Part shown: positions 47,551 through 59,300 of the stretch, in pieces
Numbering within the stretch: the first letter of the stretch is position 1
Layout: every line of letters begins with the position of its first letter
Assembly (NCBI GenBank): GCA_033239525.1
Contig: BSYO01000006.1
Span: 18,810,175-18,874,174 of the forward strand
Direction: 5' to 3'
Source of the DNA: Nepenthes gracilis
Lineage: Eukaryota; Streptophyta; Magnoliopsida; Caryophyllales; Nepenthaceae
Length of the DNA: 64,000 bases
Program-made: the position numbers and the translations under genes
The notes under the pieces: model-generated
The model's database searches: none
The model's input: the letters and a program-made list of their open reading frames with translations, nothing else
Told to the model about the DNA's origin: nothing

Positions 47551-48299
47551 TTTGTCCCAAATCACGAGTTGATCGGGCCTTAGATTTGGACTTAAACTTG
47601 CACTTGGACTAGATGTCGGCTTCTTGGAATCTGAAAGATATTTTGTTTATATAAATATATATCAAAAATAAATTTGGATATTTATTTTGGATTTAGATAT
47701 TTGATTGAGTACGAGACTATCATTGTATTTTAGATCTTGAATTTTAATTGAACTTATTTTATTGACAATTTAGATTTATTTTGTTATTTGATTGGTATTC
47801 ATCCATTTGACCCTCCCTTTGATTTATTGGCATCGTTTTGTTTAAATACGATACTTTGGGCGTTTTTGCGTTTTTATTTTATCAGTAAAATGTTCAAAGC
47901 GTTATAGGACCGTGGGTTAAATTTGATGAGTTTTAGATTTGTTATGTTTTAAATTAGTATTAGATATGATTGGATTATGGAATTGACTTGATATAGGCTC
48001 ATCGATATATTTTAAGAATATTTAAGATATTATGTTATATCTAATTTATGATTTTTGTTGGATTATTCTCCTATTACGATCATTGTATAAAAACGCATAT
48101 TTATTTTGTGGAGACGGTTGAACGTTTCATTTTGATTTGTCGAATCCTATATATTTGGTTTGTCGCACATAAATTTTTGAGACTTTGTATTATTTATTAA
48201 ATTTATTTAAAATTTTAAATTTTAAAATTATAATTAATTATTTAAATCAATTTATTTGATCCGAATTCATGACAATTTAATACTTGAAAATAATATGAT
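47551..48299. other. AT-rich region without features
   Basis: No gene or repeat border recognised; may belong to the LTR relics on either side. Confidence 0.45.
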
Positions 48300-48719
48300 T
48301 CAAGGATTTGCTAAAAATACTATTTTTTTTGTCAATATCTTAGATTAAAAAATACAATTAACCTGCATTCTAAAGTTTGCTTATTTTCTTGAAAAATATT
48401 TCCAAAAAAAAAAAAGCATCCTATTTTAATAGCTTCATACTTGCCTTGCCGTTGTTGGAACAAATGACACAAACAATAAGAGAATTAATATAATTTAGCT
48501 TATCTTCAGTTTATAATGATAAGTCATTTATATAGAATAGTTAACACGGTACTAATATGAAAAATAATAAATATAAAAATATAAAAAATATTTAAAAATA
48601 TTTTAATTTTATAATATTATATATTTGAAAATATATATTACAAAATATTATAATATATATTTTATATATGTTACCATATTTTATATTCCTCTCAAACTCA
48701 AATAAATAAGGTAGAGATT

Positions 48720-49900
48720 GAGTTTGAAAACTAGATCATGATATTGTCCGATAATATTAAACTTGTTAAAAATGTTAGCAGGTTGTCCACTGATAGTATG
48801 TAGTAAAGATATATATTACCTTGTTGAATATATTGATAAATAAAATGATAATTATTTTTAATATGATTGGTCTGCTTATTAAATACATTATTGAGAATAA
48901 TTTGTATCACACTTTGATTACCATAATATGGAATAATTACATTAGAATATACAACGTTCATTTCTTTTAACAGTTAATATAACCAAAGAAGTTCGACAAT
49001 TGTATTGACCAAGGTATAATATTCTACATTCGTATTTGAGCGTGCTACAATATATTATTTTTTTACTTCATCATAAAATAAGAAATGTTCCCAAGAAGAA
49101 ACAATATCAAATGGTGGTTTGTCGATAGTTGGAATCATTGTCCCATCTGCATCAAAAAAAACAAAAAAAGAACATAACCAAATAGATAAATGGCAGAAAT
49201 TAAAATCTATGGAATAAAATCCTTTAATATATCAAAGAATACAGAGTATAATAGTATTGTGAGTAGTCTATGGTGAAATCATAAATTGATTAATAAGATA
49301 AATTACATAAGTAATATTATAATGAGTAATAAAAAGATAAATAAACCCTCAAACTAGTTATCGATAACGAGTTGTATCTAACAAAGGAGAACTATCAAAT
49401 AAAATGAGTTTAACATTCAGTTCAAATGGAAAAAAAACCGCCTTGTTATTAGTTATGGCATGACAAATGAGTAGATCAAAAGCATATTTTACTTTAGAGA
49501 GATAATATTTATCAAAATATGAGGACATTTCAAGACCAAGGAAGTAACTAAGACTTTTTAATATCTTTCATTTTAAATTATTGATGTAGAAAAATTTTAA
49601 CAGATTGAATCCCGAGCAGATCATTTTCAATAATAATCATATCATTAACATAAGGTAAAATAAGAAAAGTGTCAAATGAAGTACATATAAAAAGAGTTGA
49701 GTCAAGAAAGTTGGATGTAAAACCCTTGTGTAACAATAGTGGAACTAAACTTAACAAAATAGACTCTACGAGCTTGTTGAAGGCCATACAGTGCTTAACA
49801 AAGTCAATAGACTCTGTTTGAGGGATGCTCACACCTAAGCAGGGCTGAATATACACTTCCTAAATCAAATCACCGTGAAGAAATATATTCTTAACATCTA
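48720..49900 (-). pseudogene. Copia RT and RNase H, decayed
   Basis: The open stretch 49856-49578 holds KGFTSNFLDSTLFI and LPYVNDMIII; the active site YVDD has become YVND. Further on the RNase H reads with stops: a VARSNTNVEYYTL block near 49050, and 48961-48731 (NVVYSNVIIPYYGNQSVIQI), in which the usual YCDNQSAI is altered. Not functional. Confidence 0.8.
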
Positions 49901-50799
49901 TTTAAAAAATTCCTATTGAAAAATGGCATTAGCAGTAATTAAAGAATCAATAAATGTGAAACGAGCAACAAGTACAAAGATTTTCTCATAATTAATCCCT
50001 TACTCCTAGATAAAACTACAAGCAATAAGACAAACTTTATAATATTTTACTGAGTTATCAAACTTCACTTCTAATCACTGATTTGCCTAGAGATAAGTGA
50101 ATCAAATTCCTTATGCAATTCTTTTATAAGGTGAGAATTTTATCAGTCATTGCATGTTACCACTAAAGATAGCATTTTACTTCTCGATAGGTAGTAGGTT
50201 TATATAATATAGTAAATACTGTAAAATAATAAAATTCAGTAAGTGAGAATGGAGCTCACATGATATAGGAAAAGTGGTTCATGTCTGATCGATATATCAA
50301 TTGATAGATCAACTACATCCTGAACAAGTATAAACGGACAATTAGTAGGAGTTTGAGCAAAAATATTAGAAATCAATGTAATAGGAATAAGATCAAAAAA
50401 CAGGCTTAATAACAGATCGGTAAAAGCTTATGCCACAAGTGTGGAAAAAAGAGAGAATAAGTTGATAAATATTTTATACTCCCAAAAGAAGACATGACGG
50501 GAGATACAAAGTCTATTGAAAATAAAGTTATAACATCAATATCTTTTATATTCAATATTATATTCAAGAAAGTAACATAGACAAGCTAAAGGTTTTAGTT
50601 TATTTTCTTTGTGAGATTGAAAAAGAATAAAGCAAATATATCCAAAGGCACAGAAAAGATTATAGTGAGATAGTATATTAAAGAGACGCTTGTGAGAAAT
50701 ATGATTTTGTATAACCTAAGATGAGAAATGATTGACAGTATAAACTATAGTGAAGATAGATTTTTCCTAAAATTCTTCTAGTACAGAAGTTAAGAGTGA

Positions 50800-51802
50800 G
50801 ATAAAAAGAAATTAGATACTACTACAAATATAAACAAACTTTTGTTTAGCATAGCTGTTTTATTAGCATGTTTTTTTAGCAAGATTTTCGATGTATGGTG
50901 CCATGTCATTTAATGGTATCGAAGAATAATGACCCATAATATTCCTTGGCATTATCGAATTTTAATATTTTAACTTGTTTTGAAAATTGAGTATATATCA
51001 TATTACAAATTCTTTGTATACTTTGATCAATTCAGATCAACAATATAAAATATCTATCCATGCAAAATAAGAGAAGTTATTAATAAAAGTAACAAAATAT
51101 TGTGATTATCTTTAGTAAATATAGGGGCGAGTCCCCAAATGTTAGAATGATCAAGGTTAAAAAGAGTATAAGAAATAAATTCACTAAAATTAAAAGGTAA
51201 CACTTTGTGATTAATAAGTTTACAAGTCATACAATCAAAAGATTTATTACTAAAAGTTTTTAAATGACCTATAAATGCTAGCAATTAAACTTTTAGATTT
51301 GGTATGTAATTAAGGTAAGAATGTTACCAAAGATTAGATTTGACTAGTTTGAAATACAGAGTAAGAGTGCTAAAATGATAAGATAAAATATAAAGTACGT
51401 TAAGCTCAAATAAATGTTTAACTTTATAACCTGTCCCAATCATTTAATCTATCTATGGATATTATATATTATAACTATGAGAAAAAAAGTAACATTTTAA
51501 ACTAAAATCATGTAATTATCCTATAGATAGTAGTGAATCGGATAATAAAGATACAATATAACCATTTGAAATAGAGAGTAAAGAAGTAAAAATGGAGTAA
51601 TAAAAATAATATACATATGAGATCCATTTAATATGTAAATTTTTAGTGCATCAAAGGCTTCAATTTTGTTATTATATAGACTTTGATTAAAAGTCATGTG
51701 ATTGCAACATACAAAATCAATAATCAAATAAAAGTTACACAAAGTTGTAAATAAAGTAGGTGTAGAGATTGAATTTACACAAGATAAAAACCTAGTTGTC
51801 AA
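50800..51802 (-). pseudogene. Copia protease and integrase, decayed
   Basis: 51802-51521 contains a protease remnant, IDFVCCNHMTFNQSL, where active relatives have IDSGA. 51284-51054 shows the integrase zinc-finger region (FDCMTCKLINHKVLPF) and the FNLDHSNIWGLAPI block; in relatives the aspartate there is part of the catalytic triad. The rest of the integrase up to 50800 is eroded. Confidence 0.7.
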
Positions 51803-52319
51803 TTATCTCAAGATCAATAGCAGATAGAGAACAAGATGAAGTAGCAGAATCTAATTCTGTTGGTTTAGTTTTGATGATAACTGTTATTTAAACTAAAGAT
51901 GATCTGTAGTTCTGGTAGGAGCATTTCTTCTTTGAAAAATTATATTTTCAACGACTTTTGTATGATAATATTAGCATATATTTAAGTTATATGACCATTA
52001 ATTATTTGACCCAAAGCTTTGATGTAATAATTTAGAATTTAAAGTTTGTAAGGAAACCATAAAAACTGTCTACACAAGTAAAGGGTAAGGATACTTATAC
52101 AATAAAGAGGTTCCGGTAGATTTAAACTTATTACGAAGAGTCATAAGAAATTAAGTGAGATGAAATTCATTTTAATAATCTAAAAATTTATTAATCTCTA
52201 TTAGAGACTCCTCTTATGTTTCAATTGATACCACCTAATCCCATAAATAGCATATTTAGGAGCAAAAATCTCTTATTGATTGATTATATTTTTAATTTTT
52301 ATTATATAACTTACGTATA

Positions 52320-52332
52320 GCCTGATATCAAA
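52320..52332 (-). promoter_or_regulatory. Primer-binding site relic of the minus-strand copia element
   Basis: Read on the minus strand: TGATATCAGGC, close to the copia consensus TGGTATCAGAGC. It places the 5' LTR above 52334. Confidence 0.5.
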
Positions 52333-52334
52333 AA

Positions 52335-52690
52335 GCAAAGTTCACAAATGGATAGTAGTGTTATAAAAAGTCTAATACATCTTTGGTAACTTTAAAACAA
52401 CTAAATAACATACTAATAGATAAAATATATGTATTAGCAAATTAAGAAATAATTCTATGGTTAATAACATCCCAATCTTCAAATGATCAGTAAAAATTGA
52501 CTATGTTTTAAAAATCTCTCATCGGAAGGCTCGTATTTCCCGATGACAAATCACCACAATTTTCTTCCCTTGAAAGAAGTGTGCTTGGAGTTAGTCCAAT
52601 GATTTTAGTTTAAGCGATTAAGAATAGTTTGAATAAGGTGAGATATATAGGTTATTATTAGAGCCATGTAGACTGAGATATCAAAATTAT
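52335..52690 (-). mobile_element. Probable 5' LTR remnant of the minus-strand copia element
   Basis: Follows the primer-binding relic. It includes copy B of the dispersed repeat (52537-52645). The outer border is not visible. Confidence 0.35.
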
Positions 52691-52734
52691 ATCAAAAATA
52701 AAGTGGCTAAAATATGTTTCAAGAAGTGGGCTGA

Positions 52735-53277
52735 AAAACAATGGGCCATGAATAGTAAATACTCCGTGTCACTGATGGGCCACACTATTTGCATTATCAG
52801 GCAGAATAGACCGCGGGGAAGAGGGAAAATGCAACATGAAGGAGCTTGACAAATCAAAACGCAGGGTTTTGCTAACTGGGCCCTGTCAAAAAGAAAACGC
52901 AACGTTTCACTTGTGAAGCGAATTTTGAGCGCCACGTTTAGACGCATCGTCTTCTCCAAGGAATGTGCAACGGCGCCGATAAAAGTTGTTGTTGGATGTG
53001 CCATCATGGGCTATTTCTTTACCGTCTAGGCCAGAATCTGGAGAACTTATAGAAAAGGAGTGATGTGCCATCATGGGCCATTTCGTCAGACAAAAAAGTG
53101 GCCACGTGTCCACACACAGTAAATTGAAGATCCTGTCAATTAATGCACTGGGGGATCCGATTTGTCAGTGCCCATTCAAGAGGTGCCATGTGGCAACGAT
53201 GATGGTGGTCTTTTACGAGGCGGTTATGTCAACCAGCGTTTACATTACCTTTTAAGCTGCCGTTCGTTTTTTTTCTT
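52735..53277 (+). promoter_or_regulatory. Promoter-like region ahead of the antisense ORF
   Basis: Contains at least four TGGGCC-type motifs (52742, 52780, 52876, 53075), a G-box within GGCCACGTGTCC (53090-53101) and a 66-bp-spaced repeat of GATGTGCCATCATGGGC (near 52997 and 53063). GC content is higher than around it. It directly precedes the plus-strand ORF at 53280. It may also include the 3' LTR of the Tat element; no LTR borders were found. Confidence 0.4.
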
Positions 53278-53279
53278 TT

Positions 53280-55225
53280 GAATTTTTCACGCTTTCCTTT
53301 ATCTTATTTGAGTGAGATTTTTTTGAATGTTCTGCAACTTTTCCTTACTTCCATATTCTTAGCTTCCGTTCTCGAGATTGGCTCCATCCTCAGAGAACCC
53401 GATGTAAAAGAGCTATGTGTGGAATACAATATTCCAAAGGAGATAGTCTTTCGAGTCCCCATCAAAAGGCATGCGCCCTTCGGGGGCTTCGGGAGAACTT
53501 GACTTGAGGAGTGGCCTACGTTTCCCATGGTGTCGAACTATTGGAGATCTTCCGGCTCTTCAAAACCCTATTTTTCAATCATCAAATTATTGTACTTTGC
53601 CTTCTTATATTTTTTTGTATCGGCATATGAAGCGGCATCGTGGCGATGGTGAGGGTGCTCTTTAAGTTCAACCAGGCTAGTGGATTTTCCTGGCCCCATG
53701 AAGCTGTCTCTAGGTTAGTACCGCCATATATGACTCTTTAAAGAATTGAAAGAATCGGGTTCTTTTTGTCCGTGTGGACAAGTCCTGGCCGTTGGCCCAG
53801 GAATGGGGCAAGGTGCCCAATACTTACACTGGAATTCCTTCTAAGGAGGAGACGAAGTCCCTAGAGTGGTTGTTCCGGTTTGTGAAAAACACCACTTAGA
53901 GTTTCGGAGAGACCATTTGATTTCTTACGATGAGGCCAGGAAGGTGGCCAAGTGGGGGCCTTCGTCCCCTGAGCAAAAGGTGGTGAGGCCTACTACGAAG
54001 AGGAAGGCTGGGACTCTGGTGGTTGGTGAGCTATCCGACGAGGAGTCCCCCTCAAGTCTAGTGGAAAAGAGGTTGATGATGGTGGCAGCAATAAGGCCTT
54101 CCTCATCCTCCACCAATCCAGGGACCATTCTGATCGGTTAAATTGCCGGTGTAGGCGATAGTTCCGGCTTGGGCGGTGAAAAGTCCTCCATTGAAGCTTA
54201 TAGGGCCAGATTGTGCTTCACCACCAGCCGTGTCATCCTTGCCCTCCTACAGTCAGAGCGCTTGTTGAGGTTGGAGGCTTCCTCGGAGCTCATTGTAGAG
54301 CGTGCCGCTGATCCGTCGGAGGAGACACAGGGTACACAGGGAGGCACTTGTGAGTCTCTGTTGGACAAATTAGGTGTCGAGATTACTCTGAGGTGAATAA
54401 TCGACAACTACCAAAGAACCTCATCCGGCGACTGGGGTTAGAGAGGAGATCGTGGAGGAGGTTGTCACGTAGGAGCCTGCAAAGACCGTGGAAATCAAGA
54501 GCGTTATACTTGGAGAGGTGGCAAGAATGGACGATAGGATGGCTTAAAACTCGATGGTGGAAATAGGTCTACTCAAGGGGATCCATTTCGGCATTTAAGT
54601 GAAGATCTTTACGCCAATTGCGACAGAAATGGGGTGAATTTTATGACCTACCATTTCCTTTTAGTTTTTCATCGCTGGTACTTGGAAGGAAAAAGTTTGC
54701 CTTTATTGTTAAAGTGATTGGCCAGTGAGACCTAGGGATTTCTGACAGTCATAGATTGATTGCTTGGCTCAACGAGGAGTTGGAGACGATGAGGGCGGAG
54801 TACTAGGAGGACACGGTTGCTTTAGGGTTTGTGTTGGCCAATTTGGAGGCAGAGAACACCCAACTAAGAGAAGAAAATGCTAGTCTTAGAGAGGCCGTGG
54901 TGTCGGGTATAGTTCGATTGCCGAAAGAAGATAATCCAAGGATGAGAAATATGAGGCGTGTTGATGGCAAATATCCGTACTAGAGAATGAGCTAACCACC
55001 CGCATCCGCCCTTATGAAGTTGAGAACATGCTGCTGGCACAGTTATGGGAGGGGATCAACATTAGTCGGCGCATTACCCGGCTAATTAATCCCAACTTTC
55101 CAATCAAATTTCTTAATCTAGAGAACCGCTCTACTCAACATCGTGAGATTGTCGTGGGGGAACCCTAGGACAGCCACAGATCATCAGCACCTTCTTTCGG
55201 GCGCTCCGCTCCTTCTTAGCTTTTG
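53280..55225 (+). pseudogene. Antisense ORF of the Tat element ('putative gypsy type transposon' family), broken
   Basis: Starts in the frame 53278-53502, which holds the typical N-terminal pattern VKELCVEYNIPKEIVFRVP. After a frameshift the next piece has ELDLRSGLRFPW, another hallmark of this family (the former Transposase_28 domain). The middle (53866-54141) has a charged linker with TTKRKAGTLV. The end (about 54760-54900) is a coiled coil with leucine-rich heptads (ELETMRAEY, LEAENTQLREENASLREAV). Several stops and frameshifts make it a relic. Its role in active elements is unknown. It is read opposite to gag-pol. Confidence 0.7.
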
Positions 55226-55999
55226 TAACTGATGTATTTTTTTAGATAAATGTAATCAGTAAAATGGCATCTTTATGGACGTTATGCGTCTTTTGCCTTT
55301 TGTTAACTTCATTGCTGAGTTTTTCGGCTAATTCTATGTGCACAGGTTGGCCGTCCGCCTTACTTAAGATGGTGTTATCATTTTTTGAAAGACTTGGGCC
55401 TTTGAATGGGCCACTCTTTCGGGGTTGGCTCGGATGTCGCGCCAAGTCTGATTTGTTCACGCGAGAGTAATAGTTTGGTGGCGCCGCCGCTAGCGGTAAG
55501 GGGCGACGGCTCTATCGACCATTGTTCACTGATCGCGCTACTTCCAAGTGTAGGAGATTGTCGCGCGTGCTGTTTATACCCCCTAAGATTTTTGACCACA
55601 AATGGGCCACTCGGTTGTCCAAGTTTTAACTCGACCATCAGTAGGCCGTCTGGATGACCAGGGTTTAAGTACGACCGCTCATGGGCCGCCTTAATGACCG
55701 AGGTTAAATACTACTACTCGTGGCCACTTGGATGACTAGGGTTTAATAGGTAGCGGGTGAAAATCCGCCCGACTTAGGGGCAGTTTAGATTGTTTTAGCC
55801 TTGCAACCAAACATACAGACACGTGCATACTTACATAACATAAAAAGGAAGATAGTAATATGATATGACGCATAAACAAGAAAAATACACTTATTTTACC
55901 AGAGAAATACATTTTCTTTCGAGCACACATACGGGTGATATACTTGGGCCCTTACTAGAAGTAGCGCTTGAGGCGAGTCACGTTCTACGTCCGTGGAGT

Positions 56000-57060
56000 C
56001 AACTTGGAGTGAGCTTGTATGCTCCGTTTTGCAAACGAAACTAAGAAATTTGAGAGAGCTACATGGTTGGTAACCTTGCCTGTGGCGTCGACACTCTACA
56101 AAACCATGTCCCCAACGTCGAATTATCGCGCTTTTGCCTTCTTATTGTAATAGCGCGCGACCCGTTGTTGTTACGCTACGATTCGCATTCTGGTAGCATC
56201 GCGGACTTCCCCCAACAAGTCCAGATGTTCCATAATTTTTTGGAAATTGCCCTACGGGTCGAAGGATTCAACCCTTAGACTTAGAAACCCGATCTCAACT
56301 GAAATTACCGCTTCAGTTCCACAACAGAGGCTGAAGGGAGTCTCGTGGGTTGGCTCTTTTGGGGTCGTTCGATATGATCAGAGGACGGAAGGCAGCTTGT
56401 CCACCCATGAGCCCCCAGCATCCTCTAGCTTGATCTTGAGTCCATGGACTAGTGTGTGGTTCGTGATTCTCACATGTCCATTTGCTTGTAAGTATGCCAC
56501 CGAAGTGTTGACCAATCTGATACCCAGATTGGCACAATACTTGGGGAAACGCCTTCCCAAGAATCGGGTTCCATTGTCGGTAAAATCGCTTCGAGAACTT
56601 CAAATCTGTTGATTACATTTTGGCAGACGAAATCAAGAGCGTTATGCTCTCTGATTTTGGCCGGCGGGATGGCCTCAACTCACTTGGTGAAATAGTCGAT
56701 GTCTACGATAATGAATTTCCTTTGCGCCGATATGACAAGAAATGGGCCAAGAATTTCGAGACCCTACTGCGCGAAGGGCCAAGGGGCGTGGAGGGACTTC
56801 AGTTCTACGGGCGATTGGTGGTGGAGATTGCTATAAAGTTGGCAGTTTTCACACCTTTTTACGAACTCAAATGCATCCTTTTTCATCATCGGCTAATAGT
56901 AACCTGCCACATGATTTTGAATGCTAAGTTGTTGCCGCCAATATGTAATTTGCAAATCCCGAGATGGACTTTACTTAGAACATAGTCGGCCTCCTCTGGA
57001 ACGAGGCATCGAAGGTATGGAGTCGAGTAGCCATGACGATCTAATCGTCCGCCTACCATG
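56000..57060 (-). pseudogene. Tat integrase, decayed
   Basis: Blocks on the minus strand: GLEILGPF near 56740 (active relatives have MDILGPF, so the first aspartate is glutamate here), TDNGTRF near 56580 (second aspartate intact), NTSVAYLQANGHVRITNHT near 56480 (catalytic glutamate replaced by arginine) and GSWVDKLPSVLWSYRTTP near 56400. Frames shift several times. Two of the three catalytic residues are lost. Confidence 0.8.
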
Positions 57061-57229
57061 GTGTACCATCCGGCCGACTTTTTGACCTACTTAGCCTCGA
57101 CCGCATCTTTCGAAACTGTTTCATTCGTTAGGTATTTTTGGTACGGTGTCATCCGATTTTCTGCTTCAGATATCTGCATTGCTTCCTACTCTTCCATCCT
57201 GGGGGTGCCAAGAATTTCTCGCATATCCC

Positions 57230-58560
57230 TTAAGTATTGTTCTGGATTTTTCGGCTGTCGCCTAGTTGATCGGCTTTCCAGTTTTTAATTCGGGGAACAT
57301 GGGCGAGGGTCACATGGTCAAATCTTCTACTCACCTCCTTTACTTTGGCCAAGTATTTTGCCAGGTGAGGGTTGGATGCCTCAAAATTTTTATTAACCTG
57401 GTTGACAATCAGCTCAAACTCGTTATAGATCACCAGTCGTTTAGCTGAGCACTCTTTGGCCAGTCTTAACCCAGCCAATAGGGTTTTATATTCGGCAACA
57501 TTGTTGGTTGCTAGGAAGACGAGGCGGAGTGAGTACTTCGCCTCAAATTCGACTGGAATTTTTAAGACTACTCCGGCTCCACTGCCAGAACCCGTAGATG
57601 ATCCGTCCAGATTGGGGATCCATTCCGGCTCTTCCCTATGCTATTCTACGTCCTTAGCAAGCAGTTCCTCGGGAATCGGTGTTGTGGTCTCGACGATGAA
57701 GTCGGCCAGAGCCTGCCCTTTAATGGGGGGTCAGGGTTGAAACTTAAAGTCGAACTCTCCTAATTCGATAGTCCACTTTACCAATAGTCCAGAAATGTCA
57801 GGTTTCTAGAGGATGCTCTTCTGAGGTTGGTCGGTGAGAACAATCACATGATAAGTCTGAAAATAAGGTCTTAATTTTCGGGCGGAGAAGACAAGCGCCA
57901 AGGATAATTTTTCATCGCGTGGGTAGCGTGTCTCTGGGCCGGTCAACGTTTTGCTCACTTAATAAACTGGCCATTGGACGTCGGAGTCCTGGCGTACGAG
58001 GATAGAGTTGAGGGCCACCTTCGACACTGCCAAGTAGAGATATAGCTCCTCACCATCTTTCGGTGACGTTAGTAATAGTGGGTTGGCCAGATACCGCTTC
58101 AATTTGTCAAAGGCTGTCTGACATTCTGCTATCCACCGGAACCCATTTGCTTTCATTCCCATTAATGCCTTCAAGAAAGGTTGGTACTTATCGCCTGATT
58201 TTACTAGAAAGCGGGACAACGTCGCCAGCCACCCAATTAATCGTTGGACGTCTTTGACGGTCTATGGGGAAGACATACCCGTGAGAGCCTTAATTTTATC
58301 GGAGTTTGCCTCAATCCCCCGCTGGGAGACAATAAATTCCAAGAATTTCTACGAGGATACCGATGAAGACACACCCAAAGAATTTTTACTTCATTTTTAA
58401 ATGTGATTAAGCACCTCGAAAGATTCAGCCATGTCTCGAATATGGTCCTTGGTGACATTGCTAAAACGTCGGTTCTATGCATGTCTCGAATATGCTCCTT
58501 TCGAATATGGTCTCAAAAGATTCAGCCATGTCTCAAATAAATTCCAAACTTGTGGACCAT
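57230..58560 (-). pseudogene. Tat RT remnant, RNase H and archaeal-type RNase H
   Basis: 58219-57959 is open and reads SRFLVKSGDKYQPFLKAL, FRWIAECQTAFDKLKRYL and LYLYLAVSKVALNS, the RT thumb and start of RNase H. 57478-57230 belongs to the second RNase H (LAKECSAKRLVIYNEFE, VPRIKNWKADQLGD). Upstream, the RT begins only with the segment after the active site (DHIRDMAESFEVL); the fingers and palm, including YVDD, are missing. A 96-bp local duplication of AGATTCAGCCATGTCTC (58422 and 58518) marks the deletion region. Confidence 0.8.
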
Positions 58561-58599
58561 TACTCCGGCTGAAATCTCATGCATGTCTACAGAAGTCTA

Positions 58600-59300
58600 T
58601 GCAAAAATGTCAATATTCCACCGTAAAAGAGTGATCAACTTATCACGCAGTATCTCGATGAGTGAGCCGTCGATCTATACACACTTCTCCAGATCTTCCG
58701 GGTTTAGAGGGATTAAATTGGTTGCTTCTCGAGACTGCGCTTGTTGTAAAGTTGCCTCATCATGATGGTCGAATTCTCCTACCGATCTAACACTACCGCT
58801 TGGGTCGATTTGGGACATGTAACACGTCCACCCAGTGACCTGGTCACCCAGTACCTTGACTATCCCCAAAAACCGTTGAAAATTTTACTTTAAGATGCGG
58901 TATCGATGTGATAGCTTCAAACGTTGTTAGGTAATGACAGTCTAGTATAGCGTTGTAAACAAAGGGCAGATCGACTACTAAGAAGATGAGCGTTCGACCT
59001 GCCCTTCATGGGTATGTAACCAGGGTCACTTCTAGTTAGATTGTCCCTTGGACGGGTACCGGTTCATTGTCAGGGCCGTATAACGAGCCTCCGGCAGGTT
59101 TTAACTGACTCTTTTTTAAACCAAGTTTAAAAAAACACATCAAGGTAAAGCAAATCACGTGAACTTCTATTATCAATGAATATTCATTTCAGCTAGTAGT
59201 CGACGCTACTGTCCGAAATGATGGCGGATACAACTAGGAGATCTGCGTGGGGAGAGATTACATGCTCAAGATCATCATTAGTAAAACTAATGATGTTATT
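58600..59300 (-). pseudogene. Tat protease region, decayed
   Basis: Near 59270 the minus strand has ISFTNDDLEHV, the usual start of the Tat protease. The active site near 59160 should be DNGSSAD but reads DNRSSRD. The open segment 58869-58675 (GDQVTGWTCYMSQI, LNPEDLEKCV) is the linker to RT. Confidence 0.65.

Larger units (their letters stand above)
48300..52334 (-). mobile_element. Decayed Ty1/copia element, minus strand
   Basis: On the minus strand: primer-binding site (about 52320), protease (51802-51521), integrase (about 51310-50800), RT and RNase H (49900-48720), then the polypurine-like TTTGAGAGGAAT near 48690. The downstream sequence (48660-48400, reverse) includes a TGTTAACTATTCTATATAAATGAC stretch typical of small copia LTRs, but its borders were not resolved. 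It is much more eroded than the copia element at 17598 and belongs to another copia group. Confidence 0.75.
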
